Shown in pieces: positions 25,783-34,151 of a stretch of DNA of 39,044 nucleotides (its first letter is position 1; the number at the start of each line of letters is the position of its first letter). A program made the translations under genes and the position numbers. The notes beneath the pieces are model-generated. The model did no database searches. It was not told where the DNA came from and saw nothing but the letters and a program-made list of their open reading frames with translations. Source of the stretch: an uncultured Lentisphaerota bacterium (GTDB taxonomy: Bacteria > Verrucomicrobiota > Lentisphaeria > Oligosphaerales > CAITYL01); assembly GCA_903896595.1 (NCBI GenBank), contig CAITYL010000380.1, positions 1-39,044 of the forward strand, read 5' to 3'.

Positions 25783-25884
25783 CTTCACCACGAAGGCACG
25801 AAGAACGCGAAGTCCGATCGAAGCGTTTCAATGGCGAAACGCATCTTTGATTTAACCTCCGTGCTCTTCGTCCCGTCGTGGTGA
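25783..25884. repeat. word-repeat hairpin (CACGAAG class)
   Basis: The left arm TTCACCACGAAGGCACGAAG... (25783-25811) pairs imperfectly with the right arm ending TTCGTCCCGTCGTGGTGAA (25858-25884). A smaller hairpin GCGTTTC-AATG-GCGAAACGC sits in the loop. It fills the gap between convergent genes. Confidence 0.8.
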
Positions 25885-25899
25885 ATCCGAAAACATCAG

Positions 25900-26385
25900 T
25901 TATTGCAAGGTGCTAACCAGCGCCGCAACGGTTGCCCGGATTTCGCGGATCAGATCGTTGGGATCAAGGTGAAGCTGGAGCCCGCGCTGGCCGGCGCTGA
26001 CATAAATTTTGGCAAATTGCCGGCAGGTTTCGTGAATAAAGACGGGAAACTGCTTTTTCATGCCTACCGGGGAACAGGCGCCACGGATGTAGCCGGTGAC
26101 GGCCAGCAGGTCCTTCATCAGGATCATGGCGCAGCTTTTGTTGCCGGAAACCCTGGCAGCCTTCTTCAGGTCAAGCTCGGCGGCACCGGGAATGACGCAG
26201 ACGAAGTACCCGGTTTTGTCCCCCTTCAAAACTAGAGTCTTGAACACGCACTCGACCGGCTGTCCGAGCTGCGCCGCCACATGCACCGCGCTCAAGTCGT
26301 TCTCATCCACTTTGTAGGGGATGAGATCATAGGCAATCCCGGCCTGGTCCAGCAACCGGGCGGCATTGGTTTTATCGGTCTTCAT
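25900..26385 (-). CDS. ybaK: Cys-tRNA(Pro)/Cys-tRNA(Cys) deacylase YbaK/EbsC family
   Basis: This 161-residue protein is a free-standing editing domain that hydrolyses mischarged Cys-tRNA(Pro). Family marks are NAARLLDQAGIAYDLIPY at the start, VFKTLVLKG with the conserved Lys near residue 50, PGAAELDLKKAARVSG, GYIRGACSPVGMKKQFPVFI near residue 106 and IYVSAGQRGLQL near 128. All align readily with E. coli YbaK, and the length is typical. The start at MKTDKTN was chosen as the usual family start; a second in-frame ATG exists 7 codons upstream. It is divergent from vapBC with a shared AT-rich promoter region. Confidence 0.93.
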   Translation of the reverse strand: MKTDKTNAARLLDQAGIAYDLIPYKVDENDLSAVHVAAQLGQPVECVFKTLVLKGDKTGYFVCVIPGAAELDLKKAARVSGNKSCAMILMKDLLAVTGYIRGACSPVGMKKQFPVFIHETCRQFAKIYVSAGQRGLQLHLDPNDLIREIRATVAALVSTLQ

Positions 26386-26408
26386 GGCGGGAAATATGCC
26401 ATTCAAAG

Positions 26409-26437
26409 TTGTTTTTTAAATGATATGCGTATATACT
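26409..26437 (+). promoter_or_regulatory. sigma-70-like promoter for vapBC
   Basis: A -35 box TTGTTT (26409-26414) and a -10 box TATACT (26432-26437) are separated by 17 bases. The surrounding stretch 26411-26460 is AT-rich with small palindromic parts (GATATGCGTATATAC), a plausible site for VapB autorepression. The antitoxin start is about 50 bases downstream. Confidence 0.6.
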
Positions 26438-26492
26438 ATTTTATAGATTCAATATAGTTAAACACGTGCCCAACGTTTTAGGGATGTCAACC

Positions 26493-26753
26493 ATGGCGCT
26501 GTGCATTCGCAATCCCGTTGCCGAAAAACTGGCGCGCACACTGGCGCGGCAGACCGGAAAACGCATCACGCAAACGATTGTGACGGCCTTGGAGCACGAG
26601 CTGCAACGCACCAAAGGCCGGCCGCCGACGCCACGCCGGGAAGACGGACTGCTGGCGATTTCCCGGCGCTGCGCGGCGTTGCCGGATGTGGATTCCCGTT
26701 CGCCCGAGGCGATTCTCGGCTACGACGGGCATGGGGGACTGCCCAAATGGTGA
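26493..26753 (+). CDS. vapB: VapB-family antitoxin
   Basis: This 86-residue protein starts MALCIRNPVAEKLARTLARQ, matching the Rv0623/VapB antitoxin group (MALSIRNPEAERLARELA pattern). A TGKRITQTIVTALEHEL ribbon-helix-helix-type segment follows, then a charged C-terminus (RRCAALPDVDSRSPEAILGY) that wraps the toxin. An AGGG ribosome binding site lies 9 bases upstream of this ATG, so it was preferred over the in-frame starts at 26466 and 26484. The stop overlaps the start of vapC, indicating translational coupling. Confidence 0.88.
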   Translation: MALCIRNPVAEKLARTLARQTGKRITQTIVTALEHELQRTKGRPPTPRREDGLLAISRRCAALPDVDSRSPEAILGYDGHGGLPKW

Positions 26754-27139
26754 TCGACAGTTCCGCCGTTATCGCCATTCTTCTGGGGGAGCCGGAAGCG
26801 GCCCGCCTGGCCCATGCCATTGCCGCGGCTCCATCCCGCCTGATGAGTAGTTTCTCGGCCCTTGAATGCGCCCTGGTCATCGAAGCCAAGAAAGGAGAAG
26901 CCGGCGGACGCGAACTGGATCTCCTGCTGCTCCGGGCCGGCGTGGAGGTTTCAGCCTTCGATGCCGACCAGCAAGAAATCGCCCGGGATGCCTGGCGCCG
27001 CTTCGGCAAGGGCCGGCATCCGGCGGGCTTGAACATCGGCGACTGCTGCGCCTACGCCCTGGCGGTGGCGGTCCATGAAAAACTGCTGTTCAAAGGCACC
27101 GATTTCACCCAAACCGACATCCCCGCCGTCCCTTATTGA
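26747..27139 (+). CDS. vapC: VapC-family PIN-domain toxin (ribonuclease)
   Basis: This 130-residue PIN-domain ribonuclease pairs with the upstream antitoxin. The acidic catalytic set is intact: Asp4 in MVIDSSAV, Glu40 in SALEC, Asp99 in NIGDCCAYALA and Asp119 in FKGTDF. It overlaps vapB by 7 bases, the usual coupling. Members cleave tRNA or rRNA during stress. The intact active site suggests a functional module rather than a relic. Confidence 0.95.
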   Translation: MVIDSSAVIAILLGEPEAARLAHAIAAAPSRLMSSFSALECALVIEAKKGEAGGRELDLLLLRAGVEVSAFDADQQEIARDAWRRFGKGRHPAGLNIGDCCAYALAVAVHEKLLFKGTDFTQTDIPAVPY

Positions 27140-27168
27140 CGGTGGTTCCAAGCGCAGGGCAATTCTAT

Positions 27169-27378
27169 TGGGGCCACCCTTTTGGAAAAGGGTGATCCCC
27201 AAACCCCTTCCTAAAACTTTTGTTTCCTAAACCGGCGGGCGCTTCCGCCACAAGCACCCACGCTCCAATGCCATACGTTTTCCAGAATGGCTTGTGGCGG
27301 AAGCGCCCGCCGCGTTAAGGCAGCAAAAAGGTTTGACGGAGGGTTTGGGATCCGCCTTTCCTCAAAAGGGGGTTCCCA
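27169..27378. repeat. R2 three-hairpin repeat, copy 1
   Basis: The left hairpin GGGG...ACCCTTTT-GG-AAAAGGGT...CCCC spans 27170-27200. A conserved CCCCTTCCTAAAACTTTTG follows, then a perfect 23-base-pair central stem (27233-27255 with 27290-27312). The right conserved part GGTTTGACGGAGGGTTTGG ends in a hairpin GGGATCC...GGTTCCC (27347-27377). It lies between vapC and the dnaG stop and is shared with 36989-37120 (half) and 38837-39044. Confidence 0.92.
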
Positions 27379-27405
27379 ATGAGACGGTCCAGGCGCCCGA
27401 TGCCT

Positions 27406-29358
27406 TTATTGGGCACGGGCGGCGGCGCGGTGTTCGTGACAGCGGCGGATCAGGACGGCGACTTCGCCGGCCAGGACGGCGGCGCGATCGCGGTCGGTCT
27501 CGCCGGCCAATTCGCGGTTTTTGGCGGCCAACTCCCGTTCCACGACGAGCAGGTCGAGCCGGCGCAGGCAATCGTCCATGGCGCGCCGGGCGCGGGCCAG
27601 GGCGCGAACACTTTCCGCCCCCTCGGCGCCGCTGGGCGCGAAATCACCGTCCACCAGCACTCTGGCGACCTCGGGATGCGCGGCCAGTTCCTGGTCGGCC
27701 GAGAGGTCATGGGCGGCCTGGCTCCACTCCCCCTGGCCGGCATGGGCCAGCACCAGGTTGAGGGCGCGGCCCATGGCCGTGTCACCGACCCGTTCGGGGG
27801 GCAAGGCAGCGGCCATTTCGACGGCCAGGATTTCGTGATGCAGGGCCAAGTCGAGCAGCATGCGTTCGACCGCCACCACCGGATCGGTCCCGGTCAGGGA
27901 CGCCATGGGTGGGCCGCCCATGATAGTGCTCGCCAGGGCGCCGCCATCGCGCACCCCCGGTGTCACCGGCGGTGACGCACCCGCCACGCCGGCAACCGCC
28001 TCGCCACTGCCCGTGCCCGTTGCCACGGCAGGCGGCGCGGGCCGGCGGGCGGCGGCGGGCTTGTGCCGGGCCAAAACGGCAAACAGGGCATCCTCGGGCA
28101 GCGCGGTCTCGCCGGCCAGCCATTGCACGGCGGCGGCGCGGCCGATCGGGTTGGGCATTTCACCAATGACCTCCAGCACGGCCTCGGCGATCCGGGTCCG
28201 GCCTTCGGCACTGTGGGGATCGGGTTGGGCACGGGCCTTGGCCAGCACATAATGCAGCGCCTCCTGGGCCTGGCCCATGACGGTGGCCAGGGCTTCCGGA
28301 CCGCGGCTGCGAAAGAGACTGTCGGGATCGTCGCCAACCGGCAACGCCACCACCCGGGCGGTGAGGCCGGCGGCATAGGCCACGGCAATGGAACGGAGAG
28401 CCGCCTTTTCCCCGGCCGAGTCCGCGTCAAAGGCAAACGTCACCAGATTAGACGAGCGTTTGAGCAGGGCGGCATGGGTTTCAGTGAAGGCGGTGCCCTG
28501 GGGCGCCACCGCCTGCGTCACCCCGGCGCGATGACAGGCAATGACATCAAACTGTCCTTCGCAGACCAGGGCGCCCTGTTCCTTGAACGCTACGCGGGCG
28601 AAATGCAGCCCGTAGAGCAGTTTGCCCTTGTGGAAAATCGGCGTCTCCGGGGTGTTGATATACTTGGCACCCTCGGGCTTGGCCTCCAACGAGCGGGCGC
28701 TGAAGCCGACCACGCGCCCCACCTCGTCCCAAATAGGAAAGACCAGGCGGTCGCGAAAGCGGTCGTAGGCGCCGCTGCCTTCGCGCGGCACCAGCAACCC
28801 GGCTTCCAGCAGGATCTCGTCGTCATAGCCGTGCTTGGCACCCCAACGGGCGGTGGCGTCCCAGCCGCCGGGCGCATAGCCCAGTCCGAACTGGCGCACC
28901 ACCTCCTCGGGAATGGCGCGCTGGGTCAAATACTCGCGCCCCGGCGCGCCGGCGGCGCTTTCCCGCAGTTGCTGCTGGTACCAGGCGGCAACGGCCGTCA
29001 TCAGGTCGAACAGGCGGTCGCGCGTCTTCCGGGGGGCGCCACCGGGACCGGGCTGGTCGTTCTCTTCTGGAATGACGATGCCGGCACGGCTGGCCAACAA
29101 TCGCACGGCGCCGACAAAATCCACATTCTCCTTTTCCTGGATGAAGTGGTAGACATTGCCGCTTTTCTTGCAGCCAAAGCAGTAAAACGTCTGCTTCTCG
29201 GGCGAAATGGCGAACGACGGCGTTTTTTCGTTATGGAACGGGCAGCAGGCCCAGTGCCGGTTGCCGCGCCGCTTGACCGGCGTGTAGCCTTCGATCACCG
29301 CGACAATGTCGCTGCGGTCCCGGACTTCGTCAATAATCCGGTCCGGAATGCCCGCCAT
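27406..29358 (-). CDS. dnaG: DNA primase DnaG
   Basis: This 650-residue replicative primase makes the RNA primers for Okazaki fragments. The N-terminal CHC2 zinc motif is C39-P-F-H42 ... C60-F-G-C63 within CCPFHNEKTPSFAISPEKQT. The catalytic TOPRIM core shows VCEGQFDVIACHRAGV and FAFDADSAGEKAALR, with the conserved Glu and Asp residues. The C-terminal third, which would bind DnaB helicase, has an Ala/Pro/Gly-rich insertion (about residues 440-490). A GGAAGGGG ribosome binding site lies about 9 bases upstream. The stop is 28 bases from R2 copy 1. Confidence 0.96.
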   Translation of the reverse strand: MAGIPDRIIDEVRDRSDIVAVIEGYTPVKRRGNRHWACCPFHNEKTPSFAISPEKQTFYCFGCKKSGNVYHFIQEKENVDFVGAVRLLASRAGIVIPEENDQPGPGGAPRKTRDRLFDLMTAVAAWYQQQLRESAAGAPGREYLTQRAIPEEVVRQFGLGYAPGGWDATARWGAKHGYDDEILLEAGLLVPREGSGAYDRFRDRLVFPIWDEVGRVVGFSARSLEAKPEGAKYINTPETPIFHKGKLLYGLHFARVAFKEQGALVCEGQFDVIACHRAGVTQAVAPQGTAFTETHAALLKRSSNLVTFAFDADSAGEKAALRSIAVAYAAGLTARVVALPVGDDPDSLFRSRGPEALATVMGQAQEALHYVLAKARAQPDPHSAEGRTRIAEAVLEVIGEMPNPIGRAAAVQWLAGETALPEDALFAVLARHKPAAARRPAPPAVATGTGSGEAVAGVAGASPPVTPGVRDGGALASTIMGGPPMASLTGTDPVVAVERMLLDLALHHEILAVEMAAALPPERVGDTAMGRALNLVLAHAGQGEWSQAAHDLSADQELAAHPEVARVLVDGDFAPSGAEGAESVRALARARRAMDDCLRRLDLLVVERELAAKNRELAGETDRDRAAVLAGEVAVLIRRCHEHRAAARAQ

Positions 29359-29432
29359 GATGCCGTACCCCTTCCGCTAACCGGGACGATTCACCACATT
29401 AAGAGTCTCGTGCAAAACCATGCCATTACCAG

Positions 29433-29496
29433 CGGGGTGTTCGGTGTTCAGTGTTCGGGAACCGCGTGACCCGAACTCCGAACACTGAACACCCCG
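29433..29496. repeat. word-repeat hairpin (GTGTTCGG class)
   Basis: The left arm 29433-29459 consists of CGGGGTGTTCGG, TGTTCAG, TGTTCGGG. The right arm 29470-29496 is CCCGAACTCCGAAC, ACTGAACACCCCG. The loop is about 10 bases. It is directly upstream of dnaG. Confidence 0.83.
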
Positions 29497-29500
29497 TGAT

Positions 29501-29596
29501 TACCGTACTTTTACGGTATGCCGTTTGTTGTCCCGGCTTCAGCCGGCGGGATGGCGACGGGGATAAACAGCCCGAGCTAAAGCCGGTACAACAAAC
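29501..29596. repeat. paired hairpins (TACCGTA and TTTGTTGT-CCGGCTT)
   Basis: A small hairpin TACCGTA-CTTT-TACGGTA (29501-29518) is followed by a longer one with arms GTTTGTTGTCCCGGCTTC... (29523-29543) and ...GAAGCC-like GCTAAAGCCGGTACAACAAA (29576-29596). With the previous repeat they occupy the 281-base gap between dnaG and the TPR gene. Confidence 0.78.
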
Positions 29597-29639
29597 CCAG
29601 TTTGACCAAAGCGCTTAAGATTAGGGCATCGCGCAAGGC

Positions 29640-30590
29640 TTAATGAACCGAGTTTTTGGCCGCCGGAGCGGACTTGATGGCCTTGGCGCCGGCTTTTCCG
29701 GTGGCGGCCTTGGTGGCCTTGCCAGTCTTGCCAGTGGCGGCGGCCTTGACCGTCTTCTCACCCGGCTTGCCGACAGCGGCCTTCTTGCCGCCAGCGGGGG
29801 CGGCGGGCGGAACGGCAGCGGGGGTTTTGGGAAGTTCCCGCGCCAATTGCAGGATGCGGTCGCGAATCTTGGCGCCCTGCAGGCTGTCACCGGTCTTTTC
29901 GCATTCCGCCAAGCAGAACCGGTAGTGTTTGAGGGCTTCGGTCGGATTGCGCAGATACTGGTCATACAGAACCGCCAAGTTCTGGGGCGCCACCGTGCTT
30001 TGCGGCAGACGCTGCCAAGCCTTGGTGAAGTTGCGCTTGGCCAGTTCGTACTGGCCCTGGTTGACCCACAGCACGCCCAGCGCGTTATAGAGTTCGGGCT
30101 TGGCCTCAAGGTTGGGATAGCGCTGCAGGCACTGGAGGTAACGGGCACCCTCGGGCAGGTTCTGTTCCAAGGAACAGCGGGCGAGCAGAATCAGCAGGTC
30201 CTGATTGTCCTTGCGCAGGTCATAGGCGCGGCGCAACGGCACCAAGGCGTCGGCAAAGCGTCCGTTCTCGGCCAGCGCCCAGCCGTAGAAATACTGGGCG
30301 GTGAAGTTGTCCGGGGCCAGCGTGGCCGCCTGCTCAAGACTGGCCAACGCTTCATCACCGCGCTGCATTTCCTGCAGACAGATGCCATGCAGAATGCGGG
30401 CGGTGAGGTTGGTTTTGTCTTTGCGCAACACCTTTTCCGTGATGTCGCTGGCCAATTGCCAATTGCCCGTGGCCGCCGCCGCATTGGCCTCCTTCAACTT
30501 GCCCGGAATGTTCATGCATCCGGTTGCCAGGATCGTCACCGCCACCACCGTCGCCATCACGCTCGTCAGACGCGCCATCATGATCGTCAT
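29640..30590 (-). CDS. TPR-repeat lipoprotein with Lys/Ala-rich tail
   Basis: This protein has 316 residues from the chosen ATG. The N-terminus is a lipoprotein signal ending in the lipobox LATGC, so it is likely anchored in an envelope membrane. The body consists of about five tetratricopeptide repeats (for example GWALAENGRFADALVPLRRA and ALGVLWVNQGQYELAKRNF), a protein-interaction scaffold. The last 65 residues are Lys/Ala/Pro-rich and histone H1-like (GKTGKATKAATGKAGAKAIK). This is unusual for a lipoprotein and may bind peptidoglycan, polyanions or nucleic acid. The partner is unknown. In-frame starts at 30668, 30590 and 30581 are possible; 30590 has a GGGAG site at short spacing. Confidence 0.8.
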   Translation of the reverse strand: MTIMMARLTSVMATVVAVTILATGCMNIPGKLKEANAAAATGNWQLASDITEKVLRKDKTNLTARILHGICLQEMQRGDEALASLEQAATLAPDNFTAQYFYGWALAENGRFADALVPLRRAYDLRKDNQDLLILLARCSLEQNLPEGARYLQCLQRYPNLEAKPELYNALGVLWVNQGQYELAKRNFTKAWQRLPQSTVAPQNLAVLYDQYLRNPTEALKHYRFCLAECEKTGDSLQGAKIRDRILQLARELPKTPAAVPPAAPAGGKKAAVGKPGEKTVKAAATGKTGKATKAATGKAGAKAIKSAPAAKNSVH

Positions 30591-30725
30591 CCACTCCCAG
30601 CCGCCGCCGGTTGCCGGCAGACGTCCTTGTGCGGTTGTTCTATTCATTAAACTGTCGATAAAAATCAAGGCTTACCATAACCGGCGGCGGCGTTCCGCGC
30701 AACCGCCGATCCGAAAATGCCGTTT

Positions 30726-30751
30726 CACGCGGAGGCGCGGAGTTCGCGGAG
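30726..30751. repeat. CACGCGGAGGCGCGG word run, copy 1
   Basis: This 26-base word run (CACGCGGAGGCGCGGAGTTC and onward) is identical to 31476-31501, on the other side of the ppnP gene. It lies in the 442-base gap 30591-31032, which otherwise holds the inverted repeat at 30825-30966 and nothing else I can name. Confidence 0.8.
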
Positions 30752-30824
30752 CCCCCCGGACAACAGAGGCGAAACCTCCGAATAACTTCTGAGGCGCTTT
30801 CAAAAGTAACGAGGTTTTCCCATA

Positions 30825-30966
30825 ACCGGGAGCCGCCCGTCCTCGGGCGGACGAACCCGTCATCGTCGAAGACGCGCATAATTGGTTTGGCGGACGGTGG
30901 CCTAATAAAAAGGGCGGAACTGGTGTGACGCCATCGATTTCCGCCCGAGGACGGGCGGCTCCCGGT
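30825..30966. repeat. perfect 26-base inverted repeat
   Basis: The arm ACCGGGAGCCGCCCGTCCTC... at 30825-30850 is perfectly complementary to 30941-30966, with 90 bases between. Each arm contains a smaller self-complementary part (CCGCCC-GAGGAC-GGGCGG). Eighteen bases of it recur at 6057-6074. It is a dispersed structured element rather than a terminator, since no T-run follows. Confidence 0.88.
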
Positions 30967-31032
30967 CTTGAAATAACGCCGATATTAAAAGCGGCAAAGG
31001 AATTGCCGCACTCCAAGAACGGTGCCATCTAA

Positions 31033-31353
31033 TTACCCGAAAGAGCAAATGTATTCGACAATGCCGGTCTCGACCGTAATGTCGAACTTGGAGTGGCCGG
31101 GAACGTTGAAAGCGATACCGGCGGTGTAGGCACGCCAGGCCGTCTCATCCCCCACCCGCACCCGGCACTCGCCAACGGTGATCGCCATCGTCTCCGGAGC
31201 GCCCGTGTTGAAGGTGTACGTGCCCGGATAAATCAGGCCGAGTGACTTTTTGGCGCCGCCGGCCAGCACAATGGTGTGGCTGACCACCTTGCCGTCAAAA
31301 TACACATTGGCCTTGGCCACCACGCTCACCTTGTCAAACTTCGTTTCCGTCAT
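31033..31353 (-). CDS. ppnP: pyrimidine/purine nucleoside phosphorylase PpnP (DUF1255)
   Basis: This 106-residue cupin-like enzyme splits nucleosides with phosphate into base and ribose 1-phosphate. The family marks are KVSVVAKANVYFDGKVVSHT, SLGLIYPGTYTFNTGAPETM and the terminal FNVPGHSKFDITV plus YICSFG; it aligns readily with E. coli PpnP (YaiE) and is slightly longer. A GAGGAG ribosome binding site lies about 6 bases before this ATG, which decides the start against a longer frame to 31434. It is a single gene bracketed by identical 26-base word runs at 30726 and 31476. Confidence 0.94.
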   Translation of the reverse strand: MTETKFDKVSVVAKANVYFDGKVVSHTIVLAGGAKKSLGLIYPGTYTFNTGAPETMAITVGECRVRVGDETAWRAYTAGIAFNVPGHSKFDITVETGIVEYICSFG

Positions 31354-31475
31354 GACCTGCTCCTCACACCGCCGCTGGCGGATCGTCTCCATAAACCGTG
31401 CAAAACGGAAAACATATTGGTCCCCCCGCGGCATTGCCAGCGACTATTTCTGACTGGCGTCTCCTAGACAGGCAT

Positions 31476-31620
31476 CACGCGGAGGCGCGGAGTTCGCGGA
31501 GATCTCTCCCCCAGGCAAACATCAACCATCAGAGCCGGGAACGAAGCGCCACTCTTGGGCGCGAAAGTGACCGGTCATCCGGCTTCGCACCTCTGTGCTT
31601 CTCTGTGCCCTCTGTGGTGA
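31476..31620. repeat. word-repeat hairpin (CGCGGAG / CTCTGTG class)
   Basis: The left run CACGCGGAGGCGCGGAGTTC and onward (31476-31501) is identical to 30726-30751. The right run at about 31591-31620 consists of CTCTGTGCTT, CTCTGTGCCC, TCTGTGGTGA and pairs loosely with it. It is the main content of the 286-base gap 31354-31639. Confidence 0.75.
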
Positions 31621-31639
31621 AGACGCCATGGGGTCCTTC

Positions 31640-32437
31640 TCACCGGAGCTGAATGGTTCCGAAGGTTTCCGGGGTGTGCGGCCATTGCTTGACGTGGGTG
31701 GGCCACCGGCTGAGGAAGACGTAGGCGGCACTGCGGGGGTTGTCCATCCGCCGGCACAGGAACCCGGTCTCGCCCGGAGCCCGCGGGTAGTCAAAGCGGA
31801 GAAAATTGCCACGGAATTGCCGGCCGGGCGCGGGGTGCCGGACATCGAACCCGCTCCAGGGAACGGCCATCTCAACCACCCAACCGTGGTCCTCGTCCGC
31901 CGGATTGTTCAAGGTGCCGTCAATGCGGACCGCCGCCTTGAAGCCGCCGTGGTAGCCGGGATCCGAATGCAATTCATTGACGTGATCAAAATGGTTGACC
32001 GCGTCATAAAGGGTCCCCCGTGCGTTGGCCGTGAACTCATAATAGTCGGTGATCTTCTCCGGCGCGATCACCAGTTCGACGCAATCCTCCCAGTAAACGG
32101 CCGAGTCCGCCTCGGTCAGATAGCCAAAAACCTCCTGGTCGCGGCAGGAGAATGCGACATAGAGGAAACAGTCATCCCACAACAGGCGGACGCAGGTCTT
32201 GACTTCCCGCATGCGGACATCGCTGGTGCCGTCGTAATAATTCAAAAAATAGGGTGTGGCCAAATCCCAGGATGGCTCGCTCAACTGGCCATCGACGGCC
32301 ATCGAATCAAGGGTACGCGACGCCACCATCAATCCCTGGTCCATGGGAGGCGGCGGGCGCGCGTGGGGATGGGTGCAACATCCCGCCCCGAGCAGCCCGA
32401 GTGTTAGAAGGACGAGCGGGAATTTTAAGGATGGCAT
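31640..32437 (-). CDS. CBM9/DOMON-like carbohydrate-binding lipoprotein
   Basis: This 265-residue protein has a lipoprotein signal (LVLLTLGLLGAGCC) followed by a Pro-rich spacer. A single family-9-like carbohydrate-binding domain follows: DSMAVDGQLSEPSWDLATPY, LLWDDCFLYVAFSCRD, VYWEDCVELVIAP, then WVVEMAVPWSGFD and FRGNFLRFDYPRA. These are the classic positions of CBM9-like and DOMON-like domains. It is likely a surface glycan-binding lipoprotein at the end of locus 2. An AAGGGA ribosome binding site lies about 6 bases before the ATG, which favours this start over 32455. Confidence 0.87.
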   Translation of the reverse strand: MPSLKFPLVLLTLGLLGAGCCTHPHARPPPPMDQGLMVASRTLDSMAVDGQLSEPSWDLATPYFLNYYDGTSDVRMREVKTCVRLLWDDCFLYVAFSCRDQEVFGYLTEADSAVYWEDCVELVIAPEKITDYYEFTANARGTLYDAVNHFDHVNELHSDPGYHGGFKAAVRIDGTLNNPADEDHGWVVEMAVPWSGFDVRHPAPGRQFRGNFLRFDYPRAPGETGFLCRRMDNPRSAAYVFLSRWPTHVKQWPHTPETFGTIQLR

Positions 32438-32484
32438 GGGTTGTCCCTTGGGCATCCCGTCGATATTAACTGTTTGGATGGTCG

Positions 32485-34080
32485 TTACTTTAACTCAATG
32501 ACCTTGGTCTGTCCCGCGATGGTGGAATGGCGGGAATGGGCCCGGATGGCCGCCGGAATGACCAGGAACTGATCCTCCAGCGTTGTGATCATGCGGGTGT
32601 TGATGATGGCGGCATTGACCGCCGGGGCGGTGGTCAGACCGGCGGCCGGCGCGATGGCGTCCACCTGGCCTTCCTTGATCTTGGCGTTGAGCTCCGCGGC
32701 CGTGACCGGGGCCGCCTTTGGCGCGGCGTCCGCCATCAGGCCGAGCAGCTTGCGGTCCTTGTCCGCCTCCATGGCAAATTTAATGTCGCTGCCAGAGATC
32801 CTGCCGTTGGCCCCCAATTCCAGCAGGGGCGCCTGGCGGTTGCCGGCCATGCCGCCGAAAGTGACGCCGACATTGGCGTTGACCAGGCTGCCGTTGATCC
32901 GCATGAAGGTGGCCATGCCCTCGACGGTGCCGCTATAGGTCAGGTTGACCAGGGAGCCGTAGATGTCAAAGGCGACATGCGACGCGTCGCCTTGGCCGCC
33001 GATGTACAGATTTTGCGCGCTCAGGGAATTGATGCACTGGGTGGTCACTGCGGGCGCCCGTTGGGACAGCAGGAAACACTCGCCCGAAAACGTCGTCACG
33101 CCCAAGGAATGCACTTGGAGCAACTCGACATAGGATTTTCGGTAGTTCAGTTTCAGGGGACCGGAATAATTGGGAAAGTTATTGAAGGCGGAAAGCACAA
33201 CCGGACGGTTGGCGTGGATGTAAACGCTCTGGTAGGTGTGCTCCTCGGCGGCGAAGTTCCAAATGCCGATGGTGCCAAAGCCGTCATTGGCCTTCATGTC
33301 ATCGCCCAAGCTGATATAAACATGGAAAACCTGGTTCTGGCACTGGGGCAGCGCCTTGGGGACGCCGGCAAAGACACCGACCGTGCTGGGGTTTTTCCCG
33401 CCCTGGCCGATGACGAAGTTGCGGAGTTCGAGCCATTGACTGCCGCTGGTCTCGATGACGGCGGCGCCGTCACCGGTCTCGCCGAGCAGGGCGGTGGTGG
33501 AGAAGGAGGAGCCGTGGATTTCCAGGCCGTCGCGGCGGATGGTGCCGGGAAGCCGCAGATTAGTGCAGTCCAGTGTCTTGGTCAGGCGGTAGCGCCCCCG
33601 CCCCAGGTCGACGTTGAGGATCCCCGCCGTGCAGGCGAAGTCGACGGCCTGCTGGAGGGCGCGGCTGTCGTCGGCCCGGCCGTCGCCGGCGGCGCCGAAC
33701 CATTGCGGGAGCACGGTCGGGTTTTGGGCCGCGCCGTCGAGTCGGCCCTGCAGGGCGAAAATCGGCCAGGGGCCGGCCTGAAGATGGCCGTTGATGGTGA
33801 CCTTGGCAGGCGCTTCGATGACCAGGACCGCGCCGCGCTGGAACGCCAGTTCGACCGTGTCCGGGACGGTCAGCACCGTCTTGACCGGGTAACGCCCCGC
33901 CCCGGTCAGAATCACCGTAGCCGGCTGGGTGCCGATCTGTTTCAAGACGTTGGCCAAAGAGCCCGCCGTGGCGGGATTGCCATGGTCGGCAATGGCGGGC
34001 GAGGCGTCAAGCCGCCACTCGGCGGCCAACGCCGGCAGGGCGGACAGGCAGAGGGCGGAAAGGATGGCGGTGAAGCGCAT
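32485..34080 (-). CDS. secreted beta-helix protein (pectate-lyase-3-like opening)
   Basis: This 531-residue protein has a clear signal peptide (MRFTAILSALCLSALPALAA). Residues about 22-130 contain one region (VILTGAGRYPVKTVLTVPDT). Then LPQWFGAAGDGRADDSRALQ at about residue 132 is the pectate-lyase-3 entry motif, followed by a beta-helix-like region (for example GLEIHGSSFSTTALLGETGD, LVNLTYSGTVEGMATFMRIN). The C-terminal 100 residues are Ala-rich and then hydrophobic. It is the counterpart of the beta-helix genes of locus 1, though more distant. Its substrate is unknown. The upstream extension to 34137 was rejected in favour of the signal-peptide start. Confidence 0.75.
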   Translation of the reverse strand: MRFTAILSALCLSALPALAAEWRLDASPAIADHGNPATAGSLANVLKQIGTQPATVILTGAGRYPVKTVLTVPDTVELAFQRGAVLVIEAPAKVTINGHLQAGPWPIFALQGRLDGAAQNPTVLPQWFGAAGDGRADDSRALQQAVDFACTAGILNVDLGRGRYRLTKTLDCTNLRLPGTIRRDGLEIHGSSFSTTALLGETGDGAAVIETSGSQWLELRNFVIGQGGKNPSTVGVFAGVPKALPQCQNQVFHVYISLGDDMKANDGFGTIGIWNFAAEEHTYQSVYIHANRPVVLSAFNNFPNYSGPLKLNYRKSYVELLQVHSLGVTTFSGECFLLSQRAPAVTTQCINSLSAQNLYIGGQGDASHVAFDIYGSLVNLTYSGTVEGMATFMRINGSLVNANVGVTFGGMAGNRQAPLLELGANGRISGSDIKFAMEADKDRKLLGLMADAAPKAAPVTAAELNAKIKEGQVDAIAPAAGLTTAPAVNAAIINTRMITTLEDQFLVIPAAIRAHSRHSTIAGQTKVIELK

Positions 34081-34151
34081 GGGGAGGAGAACCTTTGTTT
34101 GGGGGTTTAGTAGGGGCGGGCTCCCATGCCCGCCCAAATTGTTTTTTATGC

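Noticed and set aside
28063-29469. A 468-residue plus-strand open frame opposite dnaG
   Set aside because: It is a shadow of dnaG, whose zinc and TOPRIM motifs are unmistakable on the other strand.
32527-34110. A 527-residue plus-strand open frame opposite the locus 2 beta-helix gene
   Set aside because: The minus-strand protein has a signal peptide and the WFGAAGDG entry motif; the plus frame shows no domain-like pattern.
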